Source: Chitinophaga arvensicola
Lineage (GTDB): Bacteria; Bacteroidota; Bacteroidia; Chitinophagales; Chitinophagaceae
Assembly: GCF_900110835.1 (NCBI RefSeq)
Contig: NZ_FOJG01000002.1
Location: 2,074,979-2,138,978 of the forward strand
Direction of reading: 5' to 3'
Length of the DNA: 64,000 bases
Every line of letters begins with the position of its first letter. The first letter of the stretch is position 1. Position numbers and translations under genes: made by a program. Shown in pieces: positions 26,494 to 36,481 of the stretch. The notes beneath the pieces are model-generated. The model saw nothing but the letters and a program-made list of their open reading frames with translations. It had not been told where the DNA came from and did not search any database.

Positions 26494-28047
26494 CTAGAAA
26501 AATCCGAGTTTTTGCTTGCTGTAAGAGATCAGCATGTTCTTCGTCTGCCGATAATGTCCCAACATCATCTTGTGATTTTCTCTGCCGATACCGGATTGTT
26601 TGTAACCGCCGAAAGGTGCGCCGGCAGGGTAAGCATGATAATTATTAACCCAAACCCTTCCTGCCTGTACTGCCCTTGGTACGCGATACAGCTCGTGTGC
26701 ATCTCTCGTCCATACACCGGCGCCTAATCCATAGATGGTATCGTTGGCAAGTTCAATGGCTTCTTCCACGGTTTTAAAAGTGGTTACTGCCAATACAGGT
26801 CCAAATATTTCCTCCTGGAAAATGCGCATCTTGTTATGGCCTTTGAATAAAGTAGGCTGGATATAATACCCGGTTTCCAGTTCACCGCCAAGATGATTTT
26901 CGTCTCCACCAACCAGCACTTCTGCTCCTTCTTCTTTACCGAGTTTCAGGTAAGACATGATCTTATCTTTCTGGATGCGGGAAGCCTGGGCTCCCATCAT
27001 TACCGTTGGATCGAGTGGGTTTCCTATCTTTATTTTCTTCACGCGGTCAATTACCCGGGCAATAAATTTGTCGTAGATGTCTTCCTGGATCAGCAAACGC
27101 GAAGGGCAGGTACAGATTTCCCCCTGGTTGAGTGCAAATAAAACTGCGCCTTCAATTGCTTTATCCAGGTACTCGTCGTCCGCATCCATCACAGAATTGA
27201 AGAAAATATTAGGAGATTTACCACCCAGCTCCAATGTAACCGGGATGATGTTTTCGGTAGCATATTGCATTACTAAGCGGCCTGTGGCTGTGGAACCTGT
27301 AAATGCGGCTTTTGCCACTTTAGGATTGGTGACCAGGGCACGGCCCACTTCTGCTCCAAAACCATTCACGATATTAATAACCCCTGCGGGGATGAGATCT
27401 TCGATCAGTTCCATCAGCACCAAAATGGAAACCGGTGTGCTTTCAGCGGGTTTAAGTACAACGGTATTACCGGCAGCCAGTGCAGGCGCCAATTTCCATA
27501 CGGCCATCAGGATCGGGAAATTCCAGGGAATAATTTGCCCGATCACGCCCAGCGGCTCCTGGATGATTAAGGAAACGGTATCTTTATCCAATTCCGTGGC
27601 CGCCCCTTCTTCTGCTCTAATTACACCTGCAAAGTACCGGAAATGGTCTATGGCCAAAGGCAGGTCCGCATTTAATGTTTCACGGATGGCCTTTCCATTA
27701 TCGATGGTTTCCACCGTCGCCAGCTTTGTAAGATGTTGCTCCAGCCGGTCCGCCACTTTATTTAAAATAATACTGCGTTCTGTAGCCGAGGTATTCTTCC
27801 ACGTTCTGAAGGCCACTTCCGCTGCATCAACAGCCAGATTGATATCCTCTTTGCCGGAATGAGCTACTTTGGTAAAAACTTTTCCATCGATGGGAGAAAT
27901 CACATCAAAATACTTTCCACTTACCGGCCCGGTCCATTTACCTCCAATGAAGTTGTCGTACTTGTCTTTAAAAGATGGACGTGCAAAATCATCATTCTGT
28001 GCTACTATCTTGTCCTTTTTTTCGGTATCTGTTAATATCTCAGCCAT
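26494..28047 (-). CDS. NAD(P)-dependent aldehyde dehydrogenase (AldB/ExaC-like)
   Basis: The 517-residue protein is a full-length ALDH. It has the [20 protein letters not shown] cofactor region (about 174-193), FTGSTATGR (249-257), the catalytic glutamate in LELGGKSP (Glu273) and the nucleophile in [11 protein letters not shown] (Cys312). A C-terminal [10 protein letters not shown] and [13 protein letters not shown] complete the fold. The sequence style and DUF779 neighbour fit acetaldehyde or short-chain aldehyde dehydrogenases of the AldB/ExaC group, which oxidise aldehydes to acids in the cytoplasm. The AraC gene divergent to it is the likely regulator. Confidence 0.93.
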   Translation of the reverse strand: MAEILTDTEKKDKIVAQNDDFARPSFKDKYDNFIGGKWTGPVSGKYFDVISPIDGKVFTKVAHSGKEDINLAVDAAEVAFRTWKNTSATERSIILNKVADRLEQHLTKLATVETIDNGKAIRETLNADLPLAIDHFRYFAGVIRAEEGAATELDKDTVSLIIQEPLGVIGQIIPWNFPILMAVWKLAPALAAGNTVVLKPAESTPVSILVLMELIEDLIPAGVINIVNGFGAEVGRALVTNPKVAKAAFTGSTATGRLVMQYATENIIPVTLELGGKSPNIFFNSVMDADDEYLDKAIEGAVLFALNQGEICTCPSRLLIQEDIYDKFIARVIDRVKKIKIGNPLDPTVMMGAQASRIQKDKIMSYLKLGKEEGAEVLVGGDENHLGGELETGYYIQPTLFKGHNKMRIFQEEIFGPVLAVTTFKTVEEAIELANDTIYGLGAGVWTRDAHELYRVPRAVQAGRVWVNNYHAYPAGAPFGGYKQSGIGRENHKMMLGHYRQTKNMLISYSKQKLGFF

Positions 28048-28254
28048 AATTTTATGTTTTATTTCACATAAAGCTATCGTAAATTAGGATGCTGGAATAG
28101 CAATATAGTATTGAAAAATAGCAGTATAATAGCATTGAAATGGTCATAACAACGACCTTTGCCCAATGCCGCCGGGAGCAGCGTTACCAGGATAAAAAAC
28201 CGCCAGCAGATCCGCGTACTCATCAAAACATGCTTAACTGTTAAAAAGGACGTT

Positions 28255-29181
28255 ATGAAAAGAAAATCGCTTTTAGATCCTTTGAAATTAAGAGCTATCA
28301 AGGATTTAAATTCCCTGGTCGAAAATAAAAAGAGCTATACCTATAATAACTGCGAATTAGATATCTACGAAACACATACTTCTATACAAAATGTTTCACT
28401 AAAGTTTGACAACTTCGCTTTTACAGGTATGATCCGTGGGAAGAAAGAACTGAGAATTGCCAACAAAACAGATAAATTCGAATATTTACCTGGCGAAAGC
28501 CTGATCATGTTACCGGGTGAAGAAATGATCATCGATTTTCCGGAAGCAGATACCAGCCCGTCTCAATGTATTGCGCTATCTATCGACCGTAATTTTATTA
28601 AAGGTACCGTTGATTATCTCAATGGCTATTTTCCCAAAATAGATACCGAATCGCAATGGAAATTCTCCGACGAATGCTTCTATTTATTTAATAGTCCCTC
28701 TCTTTCCGCAGCTACCAATAATATTCTTCGCATTGCCATAGAAAATAACAGTGCAAAAGATTTTATGACAGACCTTGCGTTAAAGGAGTTACTGATCAGG
28801 ATTATGCAAACGCAGGCAAGGAAATATTTTGAAACGAATTTTTTACAATATAAAAATGTGAACCGGTTTGCGTCAATTATAGATTACATTAAAAATAATA
28901 TACGGGAGAAGATATCCGTAGATGGCCTTGCCAAGTTGGCCTATATGAGCAAGTCCAATTTCTTTCGTGCATTCAAACAGGAATTTGGGATTTCTCCCAA
29001 CCATTTTATTCTGCAGGAAAGGATAGGGCAAGCAAAATCGTTACTGCGACATCAATTGCCAGTGTCCGAAGCGGCCTACCAAACGGGATTCTCAGACCCC
29101 AACTATTTTATCAAGGCGTTTAAGGAAGTGGAAGGTGTAACGCCGAAACATTTTCAGAAAGACTTACTACTAAAGAAATAG
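28255..29181 (+). CDS. AraC-family transcriptional regulator (divergent to aldehyde dehydrogenase)
   Basis: From the ATG at 28255, preceded by AAAAGGA, the product is 308 residues. An ATG at 28159 would add 32 unconvincing residues. The N-terminal part (FAFTGMIRGKKELRI, YLPGESLIMLPGEE) fits the AraC_N ligand-sensing domain. The C-terminal AraC helix-turn-helix pair has VDGLAKLAYMSKSNFFRAFK and VSEAAYQTGFSDPNYFIKAF. It is separated by 207 bases from the divergent aldehyde dehydrogenase gene and probably activates it in response to an aldehyde or alcohol. Confidence 0.88.
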   Translation: MKRKSLLDPLKLRAIKDLNSLVENKKSYTYNNCELDIYETHTSIQNVSLKFDNFAFTGMIRGKKELRIANKTDKFEYLPGESLIMLPGEEMIIDFPEADTSPSQCIALSIDRNFIKGTVDYLNGYFPKIDTESQWKFSDECFYLFNSPSLSAATNNILRIAIENNSAKDFMTDLALKELLIRIMQTQARKYFETNFLQYKNVNRFASIIDYIKNNIREKISVDGLAKLAYMSKSNFFRAFKQEFGISPNHFILQERIGQAKSLLRHQLPVSEAAYQTGFSDPNYFIKAFKEVEGVTPKHFQKDLLLKK

Positions 29182-29188
29182 TAGACAA

Positions 29189-29229
29189 AAAGCCGCATAA
29201 ATTTTCGATTTATGCGGCTTTCCTCTTTT
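29189..29229. terminator. Bidirectional terminator between AraC and SIMPL genes
   Basis: A perfect 14-bp stem (AAAGCCGCATAAAT / ATTTATGCGGCTTT, loop TTTCG) is flanked by A- and T-rich tracts on both sides and separates convergent genes. Confidence 0.85.
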
Positions 29230-29286
29230 TCTTTGTTGAAGATCACTATAACAGGTATTCCTGGGGTAAAAATGGATAAAGGCCGG

Positions 29287-29898
29287 CTATTCGATCGCGA
29301 AGCTGATGGACAGGTAGATATACTGATCCGCAACCGGCTTAAAGTAAAAGTTTTCCTCCACCGTAGTTTCCAGCGGGGTAAGATCCGTTACCATCAGCAC
29401 TGGTCCTAACTTCTTATTAATCGCTTTTGCAATGATGGCGGCTTTATCTTTCCCATTAAGAAATGCTGCCTGGAAGCCTTTTTCATCTTTCACAACAGGT
29501 TTGAACTTTATCCGTGTACCGGTGATATTGATGACGGTGCCGTTGGCCAGTCTTGCCGCTTTCAGCAGTTCATCACGCGAACTGGCTTTCAACGTATATA
29601 AGCTGCCTTCCCTGAAAAGCTGTAATGCCTGGTAAGCCAATTTATCTTCTTTGAACCGGCTTTCATCCAGACCAGCTTCTTTCGCCTTTGTGAAAAAGTT
29701 CTTTCTCAGCTCTTCATAAGATTTTTTGCTTTCTGATTCTCCATATTCTACTGCTATGGCAAAATCAATCAGGTAAGATTCCACTTCGCGCTCTATTCTA
29801 GCGCCGCCGCCCACCTGGATAGAGTGGATTTGTTGTTCCTGGGCATGGCTTCCCAATGCCGACACCATTATGATGGCGGCCAGTATTAATTTTTTCAT
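29287..29898 (-). CDS. SIMPL/DUF541-domain exported protein
   Basis: Starting at 29898, the 203-residue product has a signal peptide (MKKLILAAIIMVSALGSHAQ). Upstream ATG codons add residues that precede the signal and are rejected. The mature part shows the SIMPL (DUF541) pattern: GGGARIEREVESYLIDFAIAV at the first strand, KEAGLDESRFKEDKLAY, a TVINITGT strand and a C-terminal YIYLSISFAIE. SIMPL proteins are periplasmic or outer-membrane-associated and linked to stress, but mechanism is unclear. A membrane-protein gene lies just upstream on the same strand. Confidence 0.7.
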   Translation of the reverse strand: MKKLILAAIIMVSALGSHAQEQQIHSIQVGGGARIEREVESYLIDFAIAVEYGESESKKSYEELRKNFFTKAKEAGLDESRFKEDKLAYQALQLFREGSLYTLKASSRDELLKAARLANGTVINITGTRIKFKPVVKDEKGFQAAFLNGKDKAAIIAKAINKKLGPVLMVTDLTPLETTVEENFYFKPVADQYIYLSISFAIE

Positions 29899-29930
29899 CC
29901 GTTTAAAGTTGATTCGTGAAAGAAGAAATG

Positions 29931-30356
29931 CTAGGCAATCGTAAAGAGGAAAGACGCAACAATCATCCATGCGCCAACGATGATGCCCAATATGCCGAGT
30001 TTACCTTGTTTGGGAGCTACACTTGCGCGGATACGTACTGCTTTTTCCCTGGCCTTTTCATTATTGGAGAGGAAGAATTTGTTGATGAGCGGGAATCCGA
30101 GTAAGAAACCAAGGCAAGCTTCCACCAGGCTGCCGGCGGCTAAAGTGATCCACCAGATGGGCGCCGAGGTGAGCCAGCCCACATTCAAAACAGCCGTTAC
30201 AAGCCCCCAGATACCCCAAAAACAGAAAATAATTCCGATCCATCCCTGGTAGGGTTCTACTTTTTCCAGCAACTCCTTTGCGTTAGGTTTTTTAGATAAA
30301 AGCAGGGAAGGAACCGCAATGATGCTCAGTAAGATTAATGTTATCCCGTAGATCAT
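29931..30356 (-). CDS. Four-helix integral membrane protein, unknown
   Basis: From the ATG at 30356 the protein is 141 residues, with four hydrophobic segments: [54 protein letters not shown] and [17 protein letters not shown]. An earlier in-frame ATG at 30455 would add a 33-residue tail with cysteines and is not favoured. No named family is recognised. It lies between the SIMPL gene and the response regulator on the same strand; the 32-base gap to the SIMPL gene suggests cotranscription. Confidence 0.55.
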   Translation of the reverse strand: MIYGITLILLSIIAVPSLLLSKKPNAKELLEKVEPYQGWIGIIFCFWGIWGLVTAVLNVGWLTSAPIWWITLAAGSLVEACLGFLLGFPLINKFFLSNNEKAREKAVRIRASVAPKQGKLGILGIIVGAWMIVASFLFTIA

Positions 30357-30473
30357 GATGTTGCATTTTTTAGTTAAGAGATGATTCCGTTTTGTTATGC
30401 AACAAAGGTAGCCAGGCACGATGGGGGCAACAACATCGTATCCAGTGAAAATCAATACCCTGTTTTCAGGGGG

Positions 30474-31115
30474 TTAACTGAGAAGACCTAATTTGACCGC
30501 GTACCTGGTAAGGCCGGCCAGGTTGCGTACTTTCAGTTTCAGGATGAGGGTTTTACGGTAACTTTCGATGGTATGCTTGCTGAGAAAGAGTTTGTCGGCA
30601 ATTTCCTGGGTAGTATATTCTTCGGCGATTAGTTTCAGTACATCCCTCTCGCGCGAAGTGAGCATTTCAAGGGTTTCTTTCTCTTTGTTGAAAACGCTCC
30701 GGAGATATTCCTGTTTCACGGCCTCTGAAAAGTATTTGCCGCCTTTCAGGATCGTTTTAACCGCTTCCAGCAACTCTTCTGAATCTGCGTTTTTCGATAA
30801 AAAACCATCCACATGATGCTGGACCAGCGTATCGATCATATTACTATCTGTGTGCATACTTACCACTAGTGTACTGATCTCCGGTCTTTTCTCCTTTATA
30901 TAGTTATTCAGGGTAATGCCGTCCATGTCCGGCATACTGATATCGGTAATAACAAGATCGACCTGTTCTTCCGGGTGCTGGTCAAGATAGTTCATAATCA
31001 GCTGGCCATTATGGGCATAATACAATACGTGGAGGTCTTTTTCCTGCGCTATCAATCTGATAAGACCTTCCAGGAACAATTTATGATCGTCTGCAAGGAT
31101 AATATTATGCTTCAT
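30474..31115 (-). CDS. NarL/LuxR-type response regulator
   Basis: The 213-residue protein has a receiver domain (ILADDHKLFLEGL with the acidic pair, Asp58 in DLVITDISMPDMDG, a conserved VVSMHTDSNMI, and Lys in FLSKNADSEELLEA). A LuxR helix-turn-helix follows (LTSRERDVLKLIAEEYTTQE, IADKLFLSKHTIESYRKTL). It overlaps the upstream histidine kinase gene by 11 bases, so the two form one operon and almost certainly a cognate pair. Targets are not evident from the window. Confidence 0.92.
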   Translation of the reverse strand: MKHNIILADDHKLFLEGLIRLIAQEKDLHVLYYAHNGQLIMNYLDQHPEEQVDLVITDISMPDMDGITLNNYIKEKRPEISTLVVSMHTDSNMIDTLVQHHVDGFLSKNADSEELLEAVKTILKGGKYFSEAVKQEYLRSVFNKEKETLEMLTSRERDVLKLIAEEYTTQEIADKLFLSKHTIESYRKTLILKLKVRNLAGLTRYAVKLGLLS

Positions 31116-33000
31116 AACATTCCGGTTTTAAAGGTATTTCAATGTCAATTACTGTGCCCTTTGAAGGAAAAGCGTCAATGGAAAGCACGCCATCGAATAA
31201 TTGCAACCGCTCACGAATATTCTGAAAACCGATACCGTATTTCGCCGTTTCGGGTGAAAATCCACGTCCGTCATCTTCAAACAGCAATTTCAATATACCA
31301 TCCAGCTGGGTCAGTTGTATTTCTACTTTCGAAGCCTGGCTGTGTTTCTGAGCGTTCGTGATCAGTTCCTGGATGATTTTATAGATCTCCACTTTCAGGG
31401 AAGTTCCGATGCGGTCTATTTCTTCACTGGGAAACGCCTGAAAGGTAATAATGGCATTACCGGGTACATTGAACTGCCTGATATAGGCGGCAATGAGTTC
31501 AGTGAAGCCGGTGTTACTGAATTTCTGTGGAACAAGATCATGGGAAAGGTCGCGTACCTGGTGGTAAGTGTCGTCCACCTGCCGGATAAGCGCTTCCCTC
31601 CTGACCATGTCTGTTTGGTTAGAAAGCTGGAGCTTGATGGCCGCCAGGTTACCGCCGATGCTGTCGTGCAATTCACCTGCAATGCGCTTCCGCTCCTTTT
31701 CCTGGCCGCTAACGGAGGCTTTAAGCAATTCCAGTTCTTTATCTTTCAACAGCGCAGCGATTTTCTGGCGGTTCATTTCCTCCATAGTCGCATTCAATTT
31801 ACTTTGCGCCTGCAGTTTCTGATAATACATATACAGCAAACCAATGACAGGCAGCAGGATGACGAGGAAACCGATCAGCAGGCTGTATTTTATCGTTTTC
31901 TGGTGGTTTAACTCGTTTTCTTTATTCAATATTTCCTTTTCCTTCTGGGCTGTCTGGTATTTTATTTCGAGTTCATTGATCTCTTTTTTATTCTGTTTGT
32001 TCAATACGTCCTGGGAAATACCCAGGTACTGGGTCATGAGCGCATAGGCATTTTTATAGTCGCCCGTTACTGCGTGCAGGTTGCGCAGGCTGTTCAGTGC
32101 TTTCAGTTGTGCTTTTGCGTCGTTCCATTGAAGCGCATTGGCATATACCAGCGACAGCAAAACTTTGGCATTGTCATACTCCTTCCGGCTAATCAACAGG
32201 TCACCCATCCTTTGGCCGGCGCTGATATACAGGTCAAAAAACTGGTGTTGCAGTGCATTGTCCTTTACTTCATTGTAAATGGAATACGCCTCCTCTGCCT
32301 GCTGGTTGAATTCCGCGATGATACCCAGTGTCAGCTTGGCCTGTAGTACTTTTTTCTCCTGGTGTTGCTGTTGAAAATAAATCAGTGCTTTTTCGGTGTA
32401 CTGTTTCGCCTGGAACAAGTCCCTGCGTTGAAGAAAAATCATGCCCAACCGCTCATATACCAGATATTTCAGTCGTTCATCCTGTCCCGTATTCAATAAG
32501 TCGTTGTAGGTGGTTATAGCCTTATCGTATTCACTGCGGGCAGCATATACGTTAGCCATACCCAGTTTATTTTCATTGACGGCGGCCTTATTCCCCAGAG
32601 ATTCCGCGATTCCAATACCCTGCAGGTAAAAGCGTAAGGCTTCGTCATATAAGCCTTCCTCACTGTAGGCGTTGGCCAGTGTAAGGTAAAGGGAAACCTG
32701 GTAAGAAAGCTTGTCAGCCGCCGAAAGTCCATTTTGGTTCAGCGTGGCAATGAGCTGTTGCGCATAAAGTATCACGGAATCTGTAGTGCCATGAGCAGCA
32801 TGGAAAGCCAATAGCGGCTGTACAGCCAATATTTTCGTTTTAACATCGGTGGCCAGATTTATTTTCCGGAAAAAGGAATCGGGTGTTTTTACAGGCACTT
32901 CTCCATAACCGGTAAAACCGCCTTCATTTTGGGCCAGACAGGAACCGGAAACTGCCCATAGCCCTGCAAGCAGCAAGAATATGGCTTTGTATCGCCTCAT
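31105..33000 (-). CDS. TPR-containing sensor histidine kinase (HisKA_3 type)
   Basis: From the ATG at 33000 the product is 631 residues and starts with a signal peptide ending SCLAQ; an ATG at 33030 adds ten residues. About residues 90-340 form tetratricopeptide repeats (YDEALRFYLQGIGIAESLGN, RDLFQAKQYTEKALIYFQQQ). A transmembrane helix follows (about 375-395, YSLLIGFLVILLPVIGLLYM), then the H-box ERKRIAGELHDSIGG and the HATPase core (IIQELITNAQKHSQA, FEDDGRGFSPE, GIGFQNIRERL). The TPRs are probably periplasmic sensors. It phosphorylates the response regulator encoded downstream. Confidence 0.9.
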   Translation of the reverse strand: MRRYKAIFLLLAGLWAVSGSCLAQNEGGFTGYGEVPVKTPDSFFRKINLATDVKTKILAVQPLLAFHAAHGTTDSVILYAQQLIATLNQNGLSAADKLSYQVSLYLTLANAYSEEGLYDEALRFYLQGIGIAESLGNKAAVNENKLGMANVYAARSEYDKAITTYNDLLNTGQDERLKYLVYERLGMIFLQRRDLFQAKQYTEKALIYFQQQHQEKKVLQAKLTLGIIAEFNQQAEEAYSIYNEVKDNALQHQFFDLYISAGQRMGDLLISRKEYDNAKVLLSLVYANALQWNDAKAQLKALNSLRNLHAVTGDYKNAYALMTQYLGISQDVLNKQNKKEINELEIKYQTAQKEKEILNKENELNHQKTIKYSLLIGFLVILLPVIGLLYMYYQKLQAQSKLNATMEEMNRQKIAALLKDKELELLKASVSGQEKERKRIAGELHDSIGGNLAAIKLQLSNQTDMVRREALIRQVDDTYHQVRDLSHDLVPQKFSNTGFTELIAAYIRQFNVPGNAIITFQAFPSEEIDRIGTSLKVEIYKIIQELITNAQKHSQASKVEIQLTQLDGILKLLFEDDGRGFSPETAKYGIGFQNIRERLQLFDGVLSIDAFPSKGTVIDIEIPLKPECYEA

Positions 33001-33150
33001 TTGGGTTAAAATTATAACGCCTGTAATCAAGAAAAATCTTTTTGTTTTAACATGGAAGATAATGATAAAACAATTTCAGGTCCACATTTTCTATGTCAAT
33101 AATGGTTTTCTGCAAAACAACATCTTAACGGGTACAAAGAAAAATTAATA

Positions 33151-33630
33151 TCACTGTCCATAAGGTTTAACACGCCTCTTTATTAGTCCTCCTGTCAGAT
33201 TTACAACATACGCCAGTTGTCCGGCTATAAATATTATCTTCCAGAGCAAAGAAATCCTTATTTCTCTCGGATTACTCTCCAGTGCAAACTTTGTGAAAAT
33301 GACATCCACCTGGTTAGCAGGATATTTAAATGCCCAGGCACGAAGCGTGACCAGGGAAACTATACTAATCATGCTTATCAGCATATGCAACCAGGTCAGA
33401 TACATCGTTAGTAATATATTTTTAGTTAAACCATAAACTATCCAATATAATAAAAAGACAAGTGCAAAAAACCAGGTAAAATAATGGGAGGAGATAATTA
33501 CGTAATGCCCATTAAAATCAATCCTTTCACTTTGTCCATTAAAGACCAAAGGAGTAATAGCTAACAACAAGGATACTAATAATAACAAGCTATAGGGAAA
33601 TTTGAAAAAATTCTTTATTACTGTGGCCAT
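33151..33630 (-). CDS. Four-helix integral membrane protein, unknown
   Basis: From the ATG at 33630 the protein is 159 residues; an ATG at 33714 would add a 28-residue basic tail. Hydrophobic segments are FPYSLLLLVSLLLAITPLVF, YFTWFFALVFLLYWIVYGL, LTMYLTWLHMLISMISIVSL and LLWKIIFIAGQLAYVVNLTG. A basic C terminus (KRRVKPYGQ) suggests the tail lies in the cytoplasm. No family is recognised. It is monocistronic between the kinase gene and the efflux operon. Confidence 0.6.
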   Translation of the reverse strand: MATVIKNFFKFPYSLLLLVSLLLAITPLVFNGQSERIDFNGHYVIISSHYFTWFFALVFLLYWIVYGLTKNILLTMYLTWLHMLISMISIVSLVTLRAWAFKYPANQVDVIFTKFALESNPREIRISLLWKIIFIAGQLAYVVNLTGGLIKRRVKPYGQ

Positions 33631-33745
33631 AAAATTTGGTTCATAGAGAGACGGGATAAATATATATCTATTTCTGATTAACCAGGAAACAAAATTATTC
33701 CGGATTATGGCCATCTGGCGCTTTCTAAAAGGACCGCCGCGATCA

Positions 33746-33792
33746 AATAAAAAGGGACAAACCTTTTCCAGAAAGATTTGTCCCTTTTTATT
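33746..33792. terminator. Bidirectional hairpin after the efflux operon
   Basis: A perfect 16-bp stem (AATAAAAAGGGACAAA / TTTGTCCCTTTTTATT) sits just past the MFS stop codon. It has T-runs on both strands and could end the minus-strand efflux transcript. Confidence 0.8.
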
Positions 33793-33832
33793 ATAAACAG
33801 CTTTAATAAGATAATGAATTGTTTGAGGCTAT

Positions 33833-35422
33833 CTAATAAGGAATAGTTTCTTTTCTCAACCTCAAAACCACCTTCTGCATCTGTGATAAAAAAAGCAGGA
33901 CAACAATGATAAAAACCAAACCCACCAGCATAAAATCGTAATAATCCTGCGTAGCACGAGCCAGTATTTGCTGTCCTACCAGTTTATTAAAATACTCCCC
34001 TGAAACTCCTTTTGCGGTGTAAATATCGCTGCCTGCATTTATATATTTGTTTTGAATATCCAGTAAAGTAACCGGCAACTGGGGGTTAGTTTCGGTTAAT
34101 GTTTCCCGTACCTTCTCCCGGATTGCAGATTTAAAAAATAATTGGATTTCGTTGTTAAAAGCCAGACTGGCGGTAAACCCAGTGAACCTGGCAAATATTC
34201 CCACAAGTGATGCATTCAACGCAATGTTGGGCGGGGCGGCGGAGCTGGTAAAGGAAACAATTGGAACAAACAGTACGCCTGTTGCCACACCATAGATAAA
34301 CATAGGCAGTATGAAATCAATTGTTTCCCCCTGAACAGAAACAAAAAGTATCATATACGCATAATACAAGGCCATAAAACCAAAGCCTGCTATGATAGTC
34401 CTTATGAGGTTAAAGCCCATCAGGACAAACCGGGAGGTAACAAACATACTCAGTACGGTTCCAACAATTACTGCGATCCATATTGGAATGGTACTGAGGG
34501 GATCATTGCCTAAAATCACTTCCAGATAACCATAGGCAAGTCCGGTGCTTCCTTTGAAAATATAAAACGAAAAAAGCAGTAGCAGCCCGATGACAAAATT
34601 CTTTGCTTTGAAGATCTGTAAGTTAATCAAGGGGCGCTTTAGCTTTGATTCTCTGATAACAAATAGTGTAAGGATGATTAAATTACCAATGCCCAGGAGG
34701 ACGATTAAGCGACTGTTAAACCAGCCCAATTGCCGGCCGTATATCAGGATGTATCCTAATATCAGTATAAAAGATACATAAAACAGATACCCTACCCAAT
34801 CCACCTGATAAAGCGGTATCTTCTTAGTAAATCTTGCTTTAGTGTTCATCGTCAGCAGCACCACCAATGTCAGGGTAATGAGCATGACATTGAAACCATA
34901 AAATAGCCAGTTGAAGTCGTAAAAATAAAGTACGGCACTGGAATAGATGGAATAAAACGGAACAGAGATCTGTATACTTCCATAAAGAAGGCTATACGCA
35001 ATCACCCGTGCACGTGTAGACTCCAATCTTGGAAAAGTGAGTTGCAATACAATGCCTGACATCAATGCACAGGTAATCCCTTGTACAAACTGACAAATGA
35101 TAAATAGCGTCCAATCTCTGGATTGAAAACAGATCAGGGAACATATTGCATTGATGGCGAGTGCCGTCAGCAGATATTTCTTTGGCGGAAAATACTTTAC
35201 GATACGAAAATCCAGGGCCAAAAAAGCCACGCACGATCCATAAATAACTATCATGGCGTACTGAACATCGGTAGGTTGTACACCGTAGAAGCCCATTACC
35301 GCAACCGGACTACTGAAAAAAGCAAAACTAAACAGGCAAGTCATCAGAATGCCAAATATCACGGATCTTGCCATCCATTCGGATACCCACGGTTTGAAAA
35401 CTGGAATCTTGTGTGCCTGCAT
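33833..35422 (-). CDS. MFS drug efflux transporter (EmrB/DHA2-like)
   Basis: The 529-residue protein has about 14 hydrophobic segments starting at ARSVIFGILMTCLFSFAFF, in keeping with DHA2-type major facilitator pumps. The segment VQGITCALMSGIVLQLTFPR near residue 120 corresponds to the motif C region. It is followed on the same strand by no further pump gene, and preceded by HlyD and TolC homologues, so it should form a tripartite inner-membrane/adaptor/outer-membrane efflux complex. The HlyD stop and the MFS start are only 2 bases apart. The exported compound is unknown. Confidence 0.9.
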   Translation of the reverse strand: MQAHKIPVFKPWVSEWMARSVIFGILMTCLFSFAFFSSPVAVMGFYGVQPTDVQYAMIVIYGSCVAFLALDFRIVKYFPPKKYLLTALAINAICSLICFQSRDWTLFIICQFVQGITCALMSGIVLQLTFPRLESTRARVIAYSLLYGSIQISVPFYSIYSSAVLYFYDFNWLFYGFNVMLITLTLVVLLTMNTKARFTKKIPLYQVDWVGYLFYVSFILILGYILIYGRQLGWFNSRLIVLLGIGNLIILTLFVIRESKLKRPLINLQIFKAKNFVIGLLLLFSFYIFKGSTGLAYGYLEVILGNDPLSTIPIWIAVIVGTVLSMFVTSRFVLMGFNLIRTIIAGFGFMALYYAYMILFVSVQGETIDFILPMFIYGVATGVLFVPIVSFTSSAAPPNIALNASLVGIFARFTGFTASLAFNNEIQLFFKSAIREKVRETLTETNPQLPVTLLDIQNKYINAGSDIYTAKGVSGEYFNKLVGQQILARATQDYYDFMLVGLVFIIVVLLFLSQMQKVVLRLRKETIPY

Positions 35423-35424
35423 GA

Positions 35425-36471
35425 TTAATCTTTTAAAACGTAAACATTAGCATTCATCCCTGCAGAGAGTTTGCTTAATTTTTCTGGTGTATCGGTAAGT
35501 TTAATCCGGACAGGAATACGCTGGATAATTTTAACAAAATTACCGGTGGCATTATCTGGCGGAAGCAACGAATAACGAGAACCTGTGGTTGGAGAAAGGG
35601 ATTCGATGATTCCACTGAATTTTTCCTTTGAAAAAGCATCTACCTCTATGGATACTGGTTGCCCTATCCTGAAATTACCAATCTGTGTTTCCTTAAAGTT
35701 CGCTATCACCCATTTTTGTTCGGTTTTATTCACCAGAAATGCCAGGGTTTGGCCGGGCTGTATTAATTGCCCTTCCTGAATGGTCTTCTTACCAATCTGT
35801 CCGTCAAAAGGCGCGGTGATGACGGTATACTTAATGTCCAACTCCTGCCGTTCCAATAGCGCTTCTTTCATCTTTATTTCTGCCGCTATTGCATTACGCT
35901 GTACACTGAGATCATTTAGTTTGGATTCAGCGACCTGCAGGGAAGCCTTTGTCTGATCATAATCAGATTGTACGATAGCCAAAGACATACTGACATTCTC
36001 ATATTTCTGTTGTGTGGTAGATTCATCCGCCAATAGATTTTTATAACGGTCGGATTCTCTTTGCTGCTGATTCAGTTTCGCCTTTACACCGGACAGCTGT
36101 GCTTTTATTACTTCGATGCTTTTGATTTGTGTTGCTTCGTTAGCGGCCAAAACAGGCAATTTGGCTTGCGCACTCATTAGTTCCGCTGATGCGGCGTTTC
36201 TTTTTAGTCCGTACTCGTCAAACTCAATAACCACCAGTGTATCTCCTTTTTTAACCCGCTGATTGTCTTTGTAATAAATCTTACTGATATAGCCCCCTAC
36301 TTTTGCATTTATGGGTGATAAATACGCATCTACCTGGGCATCATTGGTTTGTTCATAGCGGTATCCTTTTAAGAAATAAGATGCTCCCCAAATGATGATT
36401 GCTGCAAATAACGCGATTCCAAACCATTTGGTTAAGGTTACAACTATTTTATCTGTTCTATTTTTGTTCAT
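35425..36471 (-). CDS. HlyD/EmrA-family periplasmic adaptor
   Basis: The 348-residue protein has one N-terminal transmembrane helix (about 13-31, WFGIALFAAIIIWGASYFL). A lipoyl-like half motif follows (TNDAQVDAYLSPINAKVGGYI, VKKGDTLVVIE), then a long alpha-hairpin (about 90-210, rich in Gln/Lys/Glu) and a second lipoyl half (VITAPFDGQIGKKTIQEGQLIQPGQ). A beta-barrel ends with a conserved KLSAGMNANVYV. It links the MFS pump to TolC across the periplasm. Confidence 0.93.
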   Translation of the reverse strand: MNKNRTDKIVVTLTKWFGIALFAAIIIWGASYFLKGYRYEQTNDAQVDAYLSPINAKVGGYISKIYYKDNQRVKKGDTLVVIEFDEYGLKRNAASAELMSAQAKLPVLAANEATQIKSIEVIKAQLSGVKAKLNQQQRESDRYKNLLADESTTQQKYENVSMSLAIVQSDYDQTKASLQVAESKLNDLSVQRNAIAAEIKMKEALLERQELDIKYTVITAPFDGQIGKKTIQEGQLIQPGQTLAFLVNKTEQKWVIANFKETQIGNFRIGQPVSIEVDAFSKEKFSGIIESLSPTTGSRYSLLPPDNATGNFVKIIQRIPVRIKLTDTPEKLSKLSAGMNANVYVLKD

Positions 36472-36481
36472 AATTATAGTA

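Noticed and set aside
27077-27862. Plus-strand 261-codon ORF inside the aldehyde dehydrogenase gene
   Set aside because: It is an antisense shadow; the minus strand has all ALDH catalytic motifs.
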